From positions 1,202,501-1,266,500 of the forward strand of contig NZ_CP011388.1 of assembly GCF_001644605.1 (NCBI RefSeq): DNA of 64,000 bases, written 5' to 3'. Below the pieces are notes generated by a model. The model had not been told where the DNA came from, searched no databases, and worked only from the letters and a program-made list of their open reading frames with translations. Positions 53,209 through 60,956 of the stretch are shown here, piece by piece. A program made the position numbers and the translations under genes. This DNA is from Paenibacillus swuensis (lineage in GTDB: Bacteria > Bacillota > Bacilli > Paenibacillales > DY6). The number at the start of each line of letters is the position of its first letter. The stretch's first letter is position 1.

Positions 53209-54123
53209 ATGCATACTTTTCTATTTGAGCTTAGACGCAACAAAGTTTTATTCTTCATGCTGCTTCCGACCCTGGTGTTTTTTCTGATTTTCAGTTACTT
53301 CCCCATGGTCGGCATTTATTACGCATTCACCCAATACAGCTTCGAGGGGGGCTTGTTCGGAAGCAAATTTGTAGGGATGAAAAATTTTGAGTTTCTCTAT
53401 AAATCCGGCGTGCTTTGGAATTTAACGAAAAATACGGTGTTATACAATTTGGCCTTTATTATTCTGGGCAACATCTTGCAGTTGATCAGCGCGATTTTTC
53501 TGGCGCAGATTCCGGGGAAATTGTTCAAGAAAACAACGCAGTCTCTTATCTTTCTCCCTTATTTTATTTCATGGGTACTGGTAGGGGCGTTCGTGTACAA
53601 CCTGTTCAATATTGATACCGGTGTGATTAACTCGCTTCTGGCACAGCTGCATTTGCCCGCTTACGATTTCTACATGAGTACGGCGCCTTGGAAATACATC
53701 ATCGTCGGGTTTAATCTCTGGAAGGGGATCGGCTACGGCATGATCATCTATCTGGCCGCGATTATGAGTATAAGCGAGGAGTATTACGAGGCGGCCAAGA
53801 TCGACGGCGCCAACATTTTTACACAGACCCGACATATCACGTTACCGCTGCTGATGCCTACTTTTGTAATGCTGATCCTGTTCAGCCTTGGCGGCATTTT
53901 GAAAGGACAATTCGATCTGTTTTATCAGATTATAGGCAACAACGGTTTGCTGTTCGAAGCGACGGATATTATCGATACCTACGTATTCCGGTCATTGGCG
54001 GTCAACTTCAATATCGGTATGGGAACGGCGGCCGGGCTTTATCAATCCCTGTTCGGCTTCGTGCTCATCCTAACCGTGAATTACATTATCAAAAAAACCC
54101 GCGAAGACTACGCGTTGTTCTAA
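53209..54123 (+). CDS. ABC transporter permease, LplB-like (transporter 3)
   Basis: The 304-aa permease has six helices, YFPMVGIYYAFTQYSFEGG, and the EAA loop YEAAKIDGANIFTQTRHITL. The start at 53209 is chosen because AAGGAGG lies 9 nt upstream and the protein then begins like its family; a longer frame to 53065 covers the operator region. It begins a plus-strand operon of two permeases and a binding lipoprotein without an ATPase. Confidence 0.94.
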   Translation: MHTFLFELRRNKVLFFMLLPTLVFFLIFSYFPMVGIYYAFTQYSFEGGLFGSKFVGMKNFEFLYKSGVLWNLTKNTVLYNLAFIILGNILQLISAIFLAQIPGKLFKKTTQSLIFLPYFISWVLVGAFVYNLFNIDTGVINSLLAQLHLPAYDFYMSTAPWKYIIVGFNLWKGIGYGMIIYLAAIMSISEEYYEAAKIDGANIFTQTRHITLPLLMPTFVMLILFSLGGILKGQFDLFYQIIGNNGLLFEATDIIDTYVFRSLAVNFNIGMGTAAGLYQSLFGFVLILTVNYIIKKTREDYALF

Positions 54124-54132
54124 GGAGGAGCT

Positions 54133-55023
54133 ATGAGAACTTTCAAAACCGAACCGTCAACCATCGTCTTTAATCTCATAGGATACGTCCTGCTGACGCT
54201 TCTCGCGCTGTTCTGCATCACCCCGTTCTGGCTTATGGTCAGCGGTTCCTTTTCGGACGAAATGGACATTGTGAGCAGAGGGTTCCAGATCATACCGGAC
54301 AACTTTTCCTGGGAAGCCTATAAATCGGTGTTTCAGACGCCCGAACAGATTTACCGCGCTTATGGCGTCACCGTTGGGCTCACTGTGGTCGGATCGCTAT
54401 TGGGTCTGTTCCTAACGTCAATGGCCGGGTTCGTCCTTTCGCGACAGGAGTTCAAATATCGGAATTCCTTCTCGTTCTTCATCTATTTCACCACACTGTT
54501 CAGCGGAGGCCTGATTCCATGGTACATCCTGATGGTGAATCAACTGCATTTAAAGGACAGCTATCTCGCTTTGCTGTTACCGCCGTTGTTAAGCGCGTGG
54601 AACATTATTTTGATGAAAAATTTCATGAAATCCATTCCCGATTCCATTGTGGAATCCGCCAAAATCGACGGGGCGGGCGAGTTCTACATTTATTGGAAGC
54701 TGATTCTTCCGCTCTCCACACCGGGGCTCGCCACCATCGGCCTGTTCCTGGCGCTAAGCTACTGGAATGACTGGTTTCTGGCGAACATTTTCATCACCTC
54801 TCCGGAGAAGTACCCGCTGCAGTTTCTGTTATACAAGATTCTCGCCAGCGCGGCTGTCCTTCAAACGAACGCAGCGAACTACGTGTCCGCTAATGTGACG
54901 CCGCCTACAGAAACACTGAAGATGGCTGTAGCCGTTGTGGCAACGGGCCCCATCGTATTGCTGTACCCTTTTGTACAGAGATATTTCGTAAAAGGACTTA
55001 CGATCGGCGCCGTGAAGGGCTGA
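54133..55023 (+). CDS. ABC transporter permease, LplC-like (transporter 3)
   Basis: The 296-aa permease has six helices, FTTLFSGGLIPWYILMVNQL, the EAA loop ESAKIDGAGEFYIYWKLILP and the FVKGLTIGAVKG end. It starts 9 bp after the partner gene, with AAGGAGGAG covering the junction. It forms the translocation path for an oligosaccharide with the LplB-like subunit. Confidence 0.94.
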   Translation: MRTFKTEPSTIVFNLIGYVLLTLLALFCITPFWLMVSGSFSDEMDIVSRGFQIIPDNFSWEAYKSVFQTPEQIYRAYGVTVGLTVVGSLLGLFLTSMAGFVLSRQEFKYRNSFSFFIYFTTLFSGGLIPWYILMVNQLHLKDSYLALLLPPLLSAWNIILMKNFMKSIPDSIVESAKIDGAGEFYIYWKLILPLSTPGLATIGLFLALSYWNDWFLANIFITSPEKYPLQFLLYKILASAAVLQTNAANYVSANVTPPTETLKMAVAVVATGPIVLLYPFVQRYFVKGLTIGAVKG

Positions 55024-55099
55024 TGTTCACTGTTGGTTAGATTCGGCTATTGCCGGCTGACATAGTTTTGCGCTTAAATGAAAAAAGGAGGAGTCAACG

Positions 55100-56683
55100 A
55101 TGAAAAGAAACAGGGGAACGTGGCTGAAACTCTCCATGGTGCTCACACTGGCGGTAACATTGCTAGCCGGATGCAGCGGATCCAATGAGGGAGCTCAAGG
55201 CAACAACGCGAATGCAGGAAACGGATCGACAACTGCGAATCAGCAGGATCCAAGCAAACCGGACACATCAGAGAAAGTCGAGCTGGTCTGGTACCTGGTA
55301 GGGGACGCTCATAAAGATCAGGAGCAGATCGTGGCCGAATGGAACAAGATGCTCGAGAAAGACTTGAACACGACGGTTAAGCTTAACTTTACAACTTGGA
55401 ACGACTGGGCTACGAAGTACAACCTTCTCCTCACTTCCGGCGAGAAAGTGGATATGATGTTTGCTTCGCAGTGGGCCGACTTCTACCGCTTGGCGAAACA
55501 GGGCGCGTTCCTGGACGTGAAGGACATGTTGCCGAAATACGCTCCGGATACGTGGAATCAAATTCCCAAAGAGAACTGGGCTGACGTAACCATTGACGGC
55601 AAAATTCTTGCGATCCCAAGCACATACAATGAGTATGCTCCGGACGGCTGGGTTTACCGCGAAGACTGGCGCAAAGAGCTGGGCACGCCTGAAATCAAGG
55701 ATTTGGCTTCCATTGAAGCTTATCTGGATGCGGTGAAAACGAAGAAGAATGTAACGCCGATTAACGGGATTGCATTTGATAACGTATTTAAATTGTTCCG
55801 ATTCAGCCACGATTACCAGCCTTACATTAACGAGTTCAGCCCTATTGCATCAACTTCATATGACAATCCGCGCGACATTATCAATTATGTGGAAACACCT
55901 GAATACGAAGCATGGGTCAAGAAAATGAAAGACTGGCAACAAAAAGGATACTGGACCAGCAACTCGCTTTCCTCAAAGCAAGAAGCAGGCGATCTCATAA
56001 AAACAGGCCAAGGCGCCGTTTATTGGAGAAATCCATCCGCTGCCGGCGGGTTCATTAACGAAATTAAGGCTAAGAAGCTGAACATGGAAATCGGTTACTT
56101 CCCGTTCACACGTTTCCACAACTATGCGGTTCCCACTTTGTCGATTACAAACGGGATGGCTATTCCTAAAAATGCGGCAAATCCGGAGCGCGCTTTAATG
56201 GTGCTGGATAAATTAAGAAATGATCCGAAATACTTTAACCTGATGACTTATGGTATTGAAGGACGTCACTGGGCTAAAGGCAAGGATGAGAAGCACATTG
56301 TAGTTCCTGCGCCAGGTGTGGATTTGAACGAAGTGCCGCGCTATGACATTGCAAGCTGGGGCTGGCGTTTTGAGCCCAACATGAAGAAAGAGGACGGCGG
56401 CTGGGAAGGCCTGGACAAGCTGAACGAAGAGTTCAAGGCAATCAGCAGACCGAACACGCTGAGTTCCATCACGCTGGATTTCGAACCGGTAAGCGCGGAA
56501 TTAGCCGCCGTAAATCAGCTGGTTGAACAATATGGACGGCCGTTGATGCTCGGTTTGGTTAAAGATGTGGATCAGAAGCTGAAAGAGTACCGCGAGAAAC
56601 TGAAAGCGGCTGGTATTGATAAGCTTAAGGAATATGTAAAAACAGAGGTAGATAAACAGTTAACCGCTAAAGGTGTTCAATAA
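55100..56683 (+). CDS. Extracellular solute-binding lipoprotein (transporter 3)
   Basis: The 527-aa protein has a lipoprotein signal with lipobox LLAGC and an Asn/Gly/Ser linker. The family 1 solute-binding domain (VELVWYLVGDAHKDQEQIV, KVDMMFASQWADFYRLAKQG, GINGIAFDNVFKLF) follows. Its similarity to the transporter 2 protein is clear in layout but not in detail, so a different sugar is likely. AAAGGAGGAG precedes the ATG. A terminator ends the operon 44 bp later. The GH30 gene downstream probably supplies its ligand. Confidence 0.93.
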   Translation: MKRNRGTWLKLSMVLTLAVTLLAGCSGSNEGAQGNNANAGNGSTTANQQDPSKPDTSEKVELVWYLVGDAHKDQEQIVAEWNKMLEKDLNTTVKLNFTTWNDWATKYNLLLTSGEKVDMMFASQWADFYRLAKQGAFLDVKDMLPKYAPDTWNQIPKENWADVTIDGKILAIPSTYNEYAPDGWVYREDWRKELGTPEIKDLASIEAYLDAVKTKKNVTPINGIAFDNVFKLFRFSHDYQPYINEFSPIASTSYDNPRDIINYVETPEYEAWVKKMKDWQQKGYWTSNSLSSKQEAGDLIKTGQGAVYWRNPSAAGGFINEIKAKKLNMEIGYFPFTRFHNYAVPTLSITNGMAIPKNAANPERALMVLDKLRNDPKYFNLMTYGIEGRHWAKGKDEKHIVVPAPGVDLNEVPRYDIASWGWRFEPNMKKEDGGWEGLDKLNEEFKAISRPNTLSSITLDFEPVSAELAAVNQLVEQYGRPLMLGLVKDVDQKLKEYREKLKAAGIDKLKEYVKTEVDKQLTAKGVQ

Positions 56684-56726
56684 ATTAATACGATCCGGGC
56701 AATACGGAAGATTGGTAAGGCAAGGC

Positions 56727-56775
56727 AACCCTGGCGGCTGTGTTCTTCGGAGCGCGGCTGCCGGGGTTTTCTTTC
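56727..56775 (+). terminator. Terminator of transporter operon 3
   Basis: AACCCTGGCGGC (56727-56738) pairs with GCTGCCGGGGTT (56757-56768) with mismatches, then TTC TTT. Confidence 0.8.
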
Positions 56776-56804
56776 GTATGATCAACAGCTCTTAAGCAGG
56801 CATA

Positions 56805-56842
56805 TCGCAAAAGTAGAGGGCGGCCAGTTTGAAAAAGTGGAG
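56805..56842 (+). promoter_or_regulatory. AAAAGT direct repeats before the GH30 gene
   Basis: TCGCAAAAGTAGAG (56805-56818) and GAAAAAGTGGAG (56831-56842) are direct repeats 24 bp apart and match the pair before transporter operon 3. Confidence 0.45.
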
Positions 56843-56931
56843 CAAAGTCAGGAATGGACAGTTGATCGGAAGCGGATCGGCGGGCTAATGTCTAAGTGCA
56901 AGACAACACACTTTTGAAGGAGGAATTGTTA

Positions 56932-58827
56932 ATGAGGAAGAAGGCGTTCAAGTGTCTGGCGGTGGCTTTATGCATGGGGTTGTTACAGCAGCCGATGATG
57001 GTGCCGAAGGCGTCTGCCGCGGGTGAAAGTGTAAGCGTTTACCTGACAACGGCGGATAAAAGCAATCTGCTGACGGCCAAGCCGTCCATGAACTTTCAGG
57101 CGGACAGCGGCTCCAATGCCACAACGATTGACGTGAACCCGAGTGTAACGTATCAGTCGTTTGACGGGGCCGGGGCTGCCATGACCGGTTCATCCGCCTA
57201 TTTGGTGCAACAGAAGATGAACGCCACGCAGAGAGAAACATTAATGAACGACTTGTTTGGGTCCAGCGGCATCGGCATCAGTCTCCTCCGCCACACGATC
57301 GGGGCCTCCGACTTTAACCCTGACGGCAGTTGGACATATAATGACGCGCCGGTCGGCGAAATGGATTATAACCTGACCCGCTTCTCCATTGCCAAAGATG
57401 CGGATGTCATTGCCGCTATGAAAGGCGCCATGGCTAAGAACAGCGCGCTTAAAGTCATGGGAAGCCCCTGGTCGGCTCCTGCCTGGATGAAAGTGAACGA
57501 CCAGCTGCACGGTTCCTATCTGAAATATTGGGACAATGGGGTGTATACATCCTATGCGAATTATTTCGTTAAATACCTGCAGGCCTATCAAGCGCAAGGC
57601 GTTCCCGTATATGCCATCACGGTTCAGAACGAGCCGGATTACGCCACTACCGGGTATCCCTCGATGAGCATGGGCCCGTCCGAGCAAGGTAATTTTATTA
57701 AGAACTATTTAGCGCCGGCTTTGAACAACAATCAGTTAAATACGAAGATCATCGGCTTCGACCACAACTGGGATAAATCCTGGTACCCGGACCAGCTGTT
57801 GGCTGATGCGGACGTGCGCAACGTGATCGACGGAACCGCATGGCACTGCTATGGAGGCGACACCAGCGCTCAATCGACGATTCATGATAAATACCCGACC
57901 GAAAATATTTACTTCACGGAGTGCTCCGGCGGAGGATGGGCGACAAACTTCGGCGATAATATGCAATGGTTCATGACGAACATCATAATCGGAACGGCCC
58001 GGAACTGGGCAAAGACAACGCAAACCTGGAATCTGGCGCTGGATCAGAACGACGGTCCGATTAACGGCGGATGCCCCAACTGCCGCGGAGTCGTCACCAT
58101 CGATTCGAACACAGGAAATTATACGCGAAATGAGGAGTATTACGCGCTTGGTCACCTGACGAAATTCGTGAAACCGGGTGCGGTGCGTATTCAGACCAAT
58201 AATTTCAGCGGAGGCATTGAGAACGTGGCGTTCCGCAATCCGGACGGCACCATCGCCTTGCTGGCTGTCAACAACAGCGGGTCCCAGAATACGTTCAAGG
58301 TGCGCTGGAACGGCCAAAAGATCGAGTACACCTTGCCGGCCAAAGGCTCCGTTACGCTTCAATGGCCAGGAGGCACAGGCAGCAGCTTCAGCAACCCGGT
58401 TCTGAATGCGGGCTTCGAGACAGGCAGCCTGTCGAACTGGAGCGAGTGGCATCCGGCGGGTCAGCCGCTGGCGCACAACGTAGACTCGGGAGGCCAGCAT
58501 AACGGCACGTATAAGCTGGTGCACTACCAAGGAGGAGCTTACAAGCAACTCACCTCCCAGCAAGTGAATTTGCCTAACGGAACATACAAGGTTTCCGCCT
58601 GGGCGCGGTCCGGCGGCGGACAGAACACGATGCACTTGTATGCCAACGGATACGGCGGCAATGAGGTTACAGCCTCCATCGGAGGCTCGGCTGTAAGCAG
58701 CTGGACCAAGTACGAGACGCCATCCTTCACAGTCACCAACGGAACCGTAAATATCGGGGTGTGGACGGATGCGAACGGCGGTAATTGGTCGGTGTTTGAC
58801 GATTTTGAACTGATTAAAGTTAATTAG
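56932..58827 (+). CDS. Secreted GH30 glycoside hydrolase with C-terminal carbohydrate-binding domain
   Basis: The 631-aa enzyme has a signal peptide (about residues 1-30, ending KASAA) and a GH30 catalytic domain (about 65-490) with acid/base Glu234 in TVQNEPDY and nucleophile Glu330 in YFTECSGG. A C-terminal CBM-like beta-sandwich (about 495-631, NPVLNAGFETGSLSNWSEW) follows. Family members include endo-beta-1,6-glucanases, glucosylceramidases and xylanases; the FDGAGAAMTGSSA start suits the glucanase/glucosidase subfamilies. ATG at 56932 has AAGGAGG 8 nt upstream. Product sugars probably enter through transporter 3. Confidence 0.93.
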   Translation: MRKKAFKCLAVALCMGLLQQPMMVPKASAAGESVSVYLTTADKSNLLTAKPSMNFQADSGSNATTIDVNPSVTYQSFDGAGAAMTGSSAYLVQQKMNATQRETLMNDLFGSSGIGISLLRHTIGASDFNPDGSWTYNDAPVGEMDYNLTRFSIAKDADVIAAMKGAMAKNSALKVMGSPWSAPAWMKVNDQLHGSYLKYWDNGVYTSYANYFVKYLQAYQAQGVPVYAITVQNEPDYATTGYPSMSMGPSEQGNFIKNYLAPALNNNQLNTKIIGFDHNWDKSWYPDQLLADADVRNVIDGTAWHCYGGDTSAQSTIHDKYPTENIYFTECSGGGWATNFGDNMQWFMTNIIIGTARNWAKTTQTWNLALDQNDGPINGGCPNCRGVVTIDSNTGNYTRNEEYYALGHLTKFVKPGAVRIQTNNFSGGIENVAFRNPDGTIALLAVNNSGSQNTFKVRWNGQKIEYTLPAKGSVTLQWPGGTGSSFSNPVLNAGFETGSLSNWSEWHPAGQPLAHNVDSGGQHNGTYKLVHYQGGAYKQLTSQQVNLPNGTYKVSAWARSGGGQNTMHLYANGYGGNEVTASIGGSAVSSWTKYETPSFTVTNGTVNIGVWTDANGGNWSVFDDFELIKVN

Positions 58828-58839
58828 ACTCCGTAATAG

Positions 58840-58887
58840 AAAACAGCGTCAATCCAGGAAGAGTAACATACTCCTGAATTGACGCTG
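58840..58887 (-). terminator. Terminator of the VOC gene (shared convergent stem)
   Basis: CAGCGTCAATCCAGGA (58844-58859) pairs with TCCTGAATTGACGCTG (58872-58887) with one mismatch. T-run is only on the minus strand (TTTTC). Confidence 0.75.
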
Positions 58888-58926
58888 CATTGTTAAGCTA
58901 AACAACTGTAACCGTAGTTTTGCAGT

Positions 58927-59304
58927 TTATTTGGTCTCCATAACCGCGAAGTAATTTCCTTCATTGTCCGCAAAATTGAATACTCTGCCCGTAGGCATGT
59001 TTACAATCTCACCGACCGTAATACTTTTCTCTACCAGATTTTGATACAGGCTGTCCAGATCCTCCGAGAAGAACAATAACGAAGGGGTACCCAGGTTCAG
59101 CTCAGGCTGCATCTTGCTGATCAGTTCCTTATTGTGGAGCACGATACTCGTTTGCGCTTCACCCGTTGGAGCAATAACATACCATTTCATGTCGCCCATC
59201 GAATGCTCATTAACCAAGGTGAATCCTACTTGCTCGGTCCAAAATTTCATACAAGCTTCCTGATCGTTAACATATAACATAACCTGACCGACTTTGTTAA
59301 TCAT
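58927..59304 (-). CDS. VOC-family (glyoxalase/bleomycin resistance-like) protein
   Basis: The 125-aa protein starts MINKVGQVMLYVNDQEA, the usual YdfO/VOC N-terminus, with FWTEQVGFTLVNEHSMGDM and a C-terminal VFNFADNEGNYFAVME carrying a Glu typical of VOC metal sites. Function unknown; relatives handle dicarbonyls or antibiotics. GGAGG lies 7 nt before the ATG at 59304. A TetR remnant lies immediately upstream on the same strand, suggesting a formerly paired regulator and effector. Confidence 0.88.
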   Translation of the reverse strand: MINKVGQVMLYVNDQEACMKFWTEQVGFTLVNEHSMGDMKWYVIAPTGEAQTSIVLHNKELISKMQPELNLGTPSLLFFSEDLDSLYQNLVEKSITVGEIVNMPTGRVFNFADNEGNYFAVMETK

Positions 59305-59409
59305 CCTCAAGCCTCCATTATTTATGAAGTTATTATACTCCGAATTTATTAAACTATTTGTTGCCAATTATACTATATTAGAATCTACAGTTAAGTACAA
59401 TGATTTGTT

Positions 59410-59640
59410 TTATGTATTTAGTGGTCGTATATTTCTTACACCATTCAACAAATGGGAAAGAACGGACATCGCTCCCTCCATCGACTGACCGTCATCAGAA
59501 CGTTGTGCGATCCACAAGGCGGATTCATTCAGAGCAAGTGGGTCATCGCATCCAAAGGTAACGGCTTCAAATCCCCTTGCTGCTGCATGATTTGTAATTG
59601 TTCGCGCAAGTGGCGCATGGAATTCTCCTCATCCATTTGG
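59410..59640 (-). pseudogene. TetR-family regulator remnant (C-terminal part, frameshifted)
   Basis: On the minus strand one frame reads MDEENSMRHLREQLQIMQQQ, GDLKPLPLDAMTHL and then stops. A shift of frame continues with ALNESALWIAQRSDDG and SVLSHLLNGVRNIRPLNT to a TAA. Together they resemble the C-terminal ligand domain of TetR regulators, but the typical LSG residues at the junction and the whole N-terminal DNA-binding domain are missing. It is a dead fragment left of the lipoprotein gene. Confidence 0.65.
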
Positions 59641-59658
59641 TAAGCGATTCACGCATGC

Positions 59659-60291
59659 TTACTTGGACCGCAAAGTAAAAATCACAGCCCATTCCAGCCT
59701 GTTCATCGCTTCCGGGGAAAAGTCGCCCGTGATCATATGATCTTTGCTCGTCGCTTGCACCCCCCACACATGCACGGTTTCATCGGCGCTGAATGTGACA
59801 GGGTTATAATTCTGCATGAGACCCCGCATCTTTAACTTAGCATCCCGGGGAACGCTGTAGGTCATGAGTGCCGACCCGGAATCGCGGTACGTACCGATCT
59901 TGATTCGCTCTTCATCTTCCTTGCCGATGACCGTCTCCATAGAAATGATGACCTCTACCTCCCGGACAGCCTGCTCGTTTGAGCTGAAAAATACATCGCC
60001 CACCGAACCCGCACCCCGGAGCTTCTTCCCATTTTGCCAGATATCGATGTCGAGTTGAAGATTTGGTTTGGCGCCTTCGTAACTTAACTTAAATGCTCCG
60101 GACATCGCGCCCAGAAAAGGCTGAAATTTCGCGGACTCCCCTTTAAATAACTCAACCGGTGTTAAAGTAATGGTTGTAGAATCTGTGCGAATATCATCCG
60201 GATCAGGAACAGGTTTCTGATTCTGCCTTTCGCCCCCAAAGCAACCGGAGAAAACCAGCATGATTAACAACACGCCTATGTATCTCATCAT
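59659..60291 (-). CDS. Lipoprotein of unknown function
   Basis: The 210-aa product starts MMRYIGVLLIMLVF with lipobox FSGC, then a Pro/Asp-rich linker and a beta-rich domain with several KLSYEGAKPNLQLDIDIWQN-like strands. No family recognised. It should be anchored on the outer face of the membrane. The ATG at 60291 has AAGGGG 8 nt upstream; a GTG at 60300 touches that site. It is monocistronic and divergent from the isochorismatase gene. The Cys of the signal is the only cysteine. Confidence 0.75.
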   Translation of the reverse strand: MMRYIGVLLIMLVFSGCFGGERQNQKPVPDPDDIRTDSTTITLTPVELFKGESAKFQPFLGAMSGAFKLSYEGAKPNLQLDIDIWQNGKKLRGAGSVGDVFFSSNEQAVREVEVIISMETVIGKEDEERIKIGTYRDSGSALMTYSVPRDAKLKMRGLMQNYNPVTFSADETVHVWGVQATSKDHMITGDFSPEAMNRLEWAVIFTLRSK

Positions 60292-60388
60292 CCAAAACAC
60301 CCCTTATCTCGCAAAAATTCACTGTTCATATCACTACAGATAGATTACTATATAAGTTAAATATTGGATATAGGAAGAGGGATAGAGG

Positions 60389-60883
60389 ATGAAATTAGCA
60401 CTGTTAATTATTGATATGCAAAAAGGTCTTCTGCAGGACCATGCCGACCCGGCGCAGATTCACAAAGCATGCGTGCATATCAATCATGTCGCGAGCCTTC
60501 TGCGGTCGAAAAACCAACCTGTTATTCATGTACAGGATGTGGAAGGCTCCGCGGATCTGAACGACGAATCTCTCGCTATCATCAATGAAATTCAAGTGGA
60601 ACCGGGAGATCTGAACATTAAGAAAGAGGCTTCCAACTCTTTTTGGAATACCGAACTGGAGCAGTTGTTGAACAAGCATGAGGTGGGATTGGTAATCGTG
60701 GCGGGCTTTGCGGCTGAGCATTGTGTGCTGTTTACTTATAACGGAGCGAGGGAACGCGGTTTCAAAACGGTAATTCTGCATAACGGAATCGTAGCTGAAC
60801 AACGTGAAACCATAGGCGCCATGTATCGGGATCGGAATTTGGTGTCTTATCCGGCGGTAGAGTTTATGGTGGGGGAGAAGTGA
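60389..60883 (+). CDS. Isochorismatase-like cysteine hydrolase
   Basis: The 164-aa enzyme has the isochorismatase-like hydrolase triad: Asp9 in LLIIDMQKG, Lys79 in NIKKEASNSF and Cys112 in FAAEHCVLF. Members act on nicotinamide, isochorismate or small amides; the substrate here is unknown. It is cytoplasmic, monocistronic, with GAGGGATAGAGG before the ATG. A strong terminator follows. Confidence 0.93.
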   Translation: MKLALLIIDMQKGLLQDHADPAQIHKACVHINHVASLLRSKNQPVIHVQDVEGSADLNDESLAIINEIQVEPGDLNIKKEASNSFWNTELEQLLNKHEVGLVIVAGFAAEHCVLFTYNGARERGFKTVILHNGIVAEQRETIGAMYRDRNLVSYPAVEFMVGEK

Positions 60884-60888
60884 AAAAT

Positions 60889-60921
60889 AAACGGCAGCCA
60901 TTAATCGGGCTGCCGTTTGTT
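60889..60921 (+). terminator. Terminator of the isochorismatase-like gene
   Basis: AAACGGCAGCC (60889-60899) pairs with GGCTGCCGTTT (60908-60918). Confidence 0.88.
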
Positions 60922-60956
60922 CATTGTGTTTCTACGTGAAGTCTGGCCGCATATCA

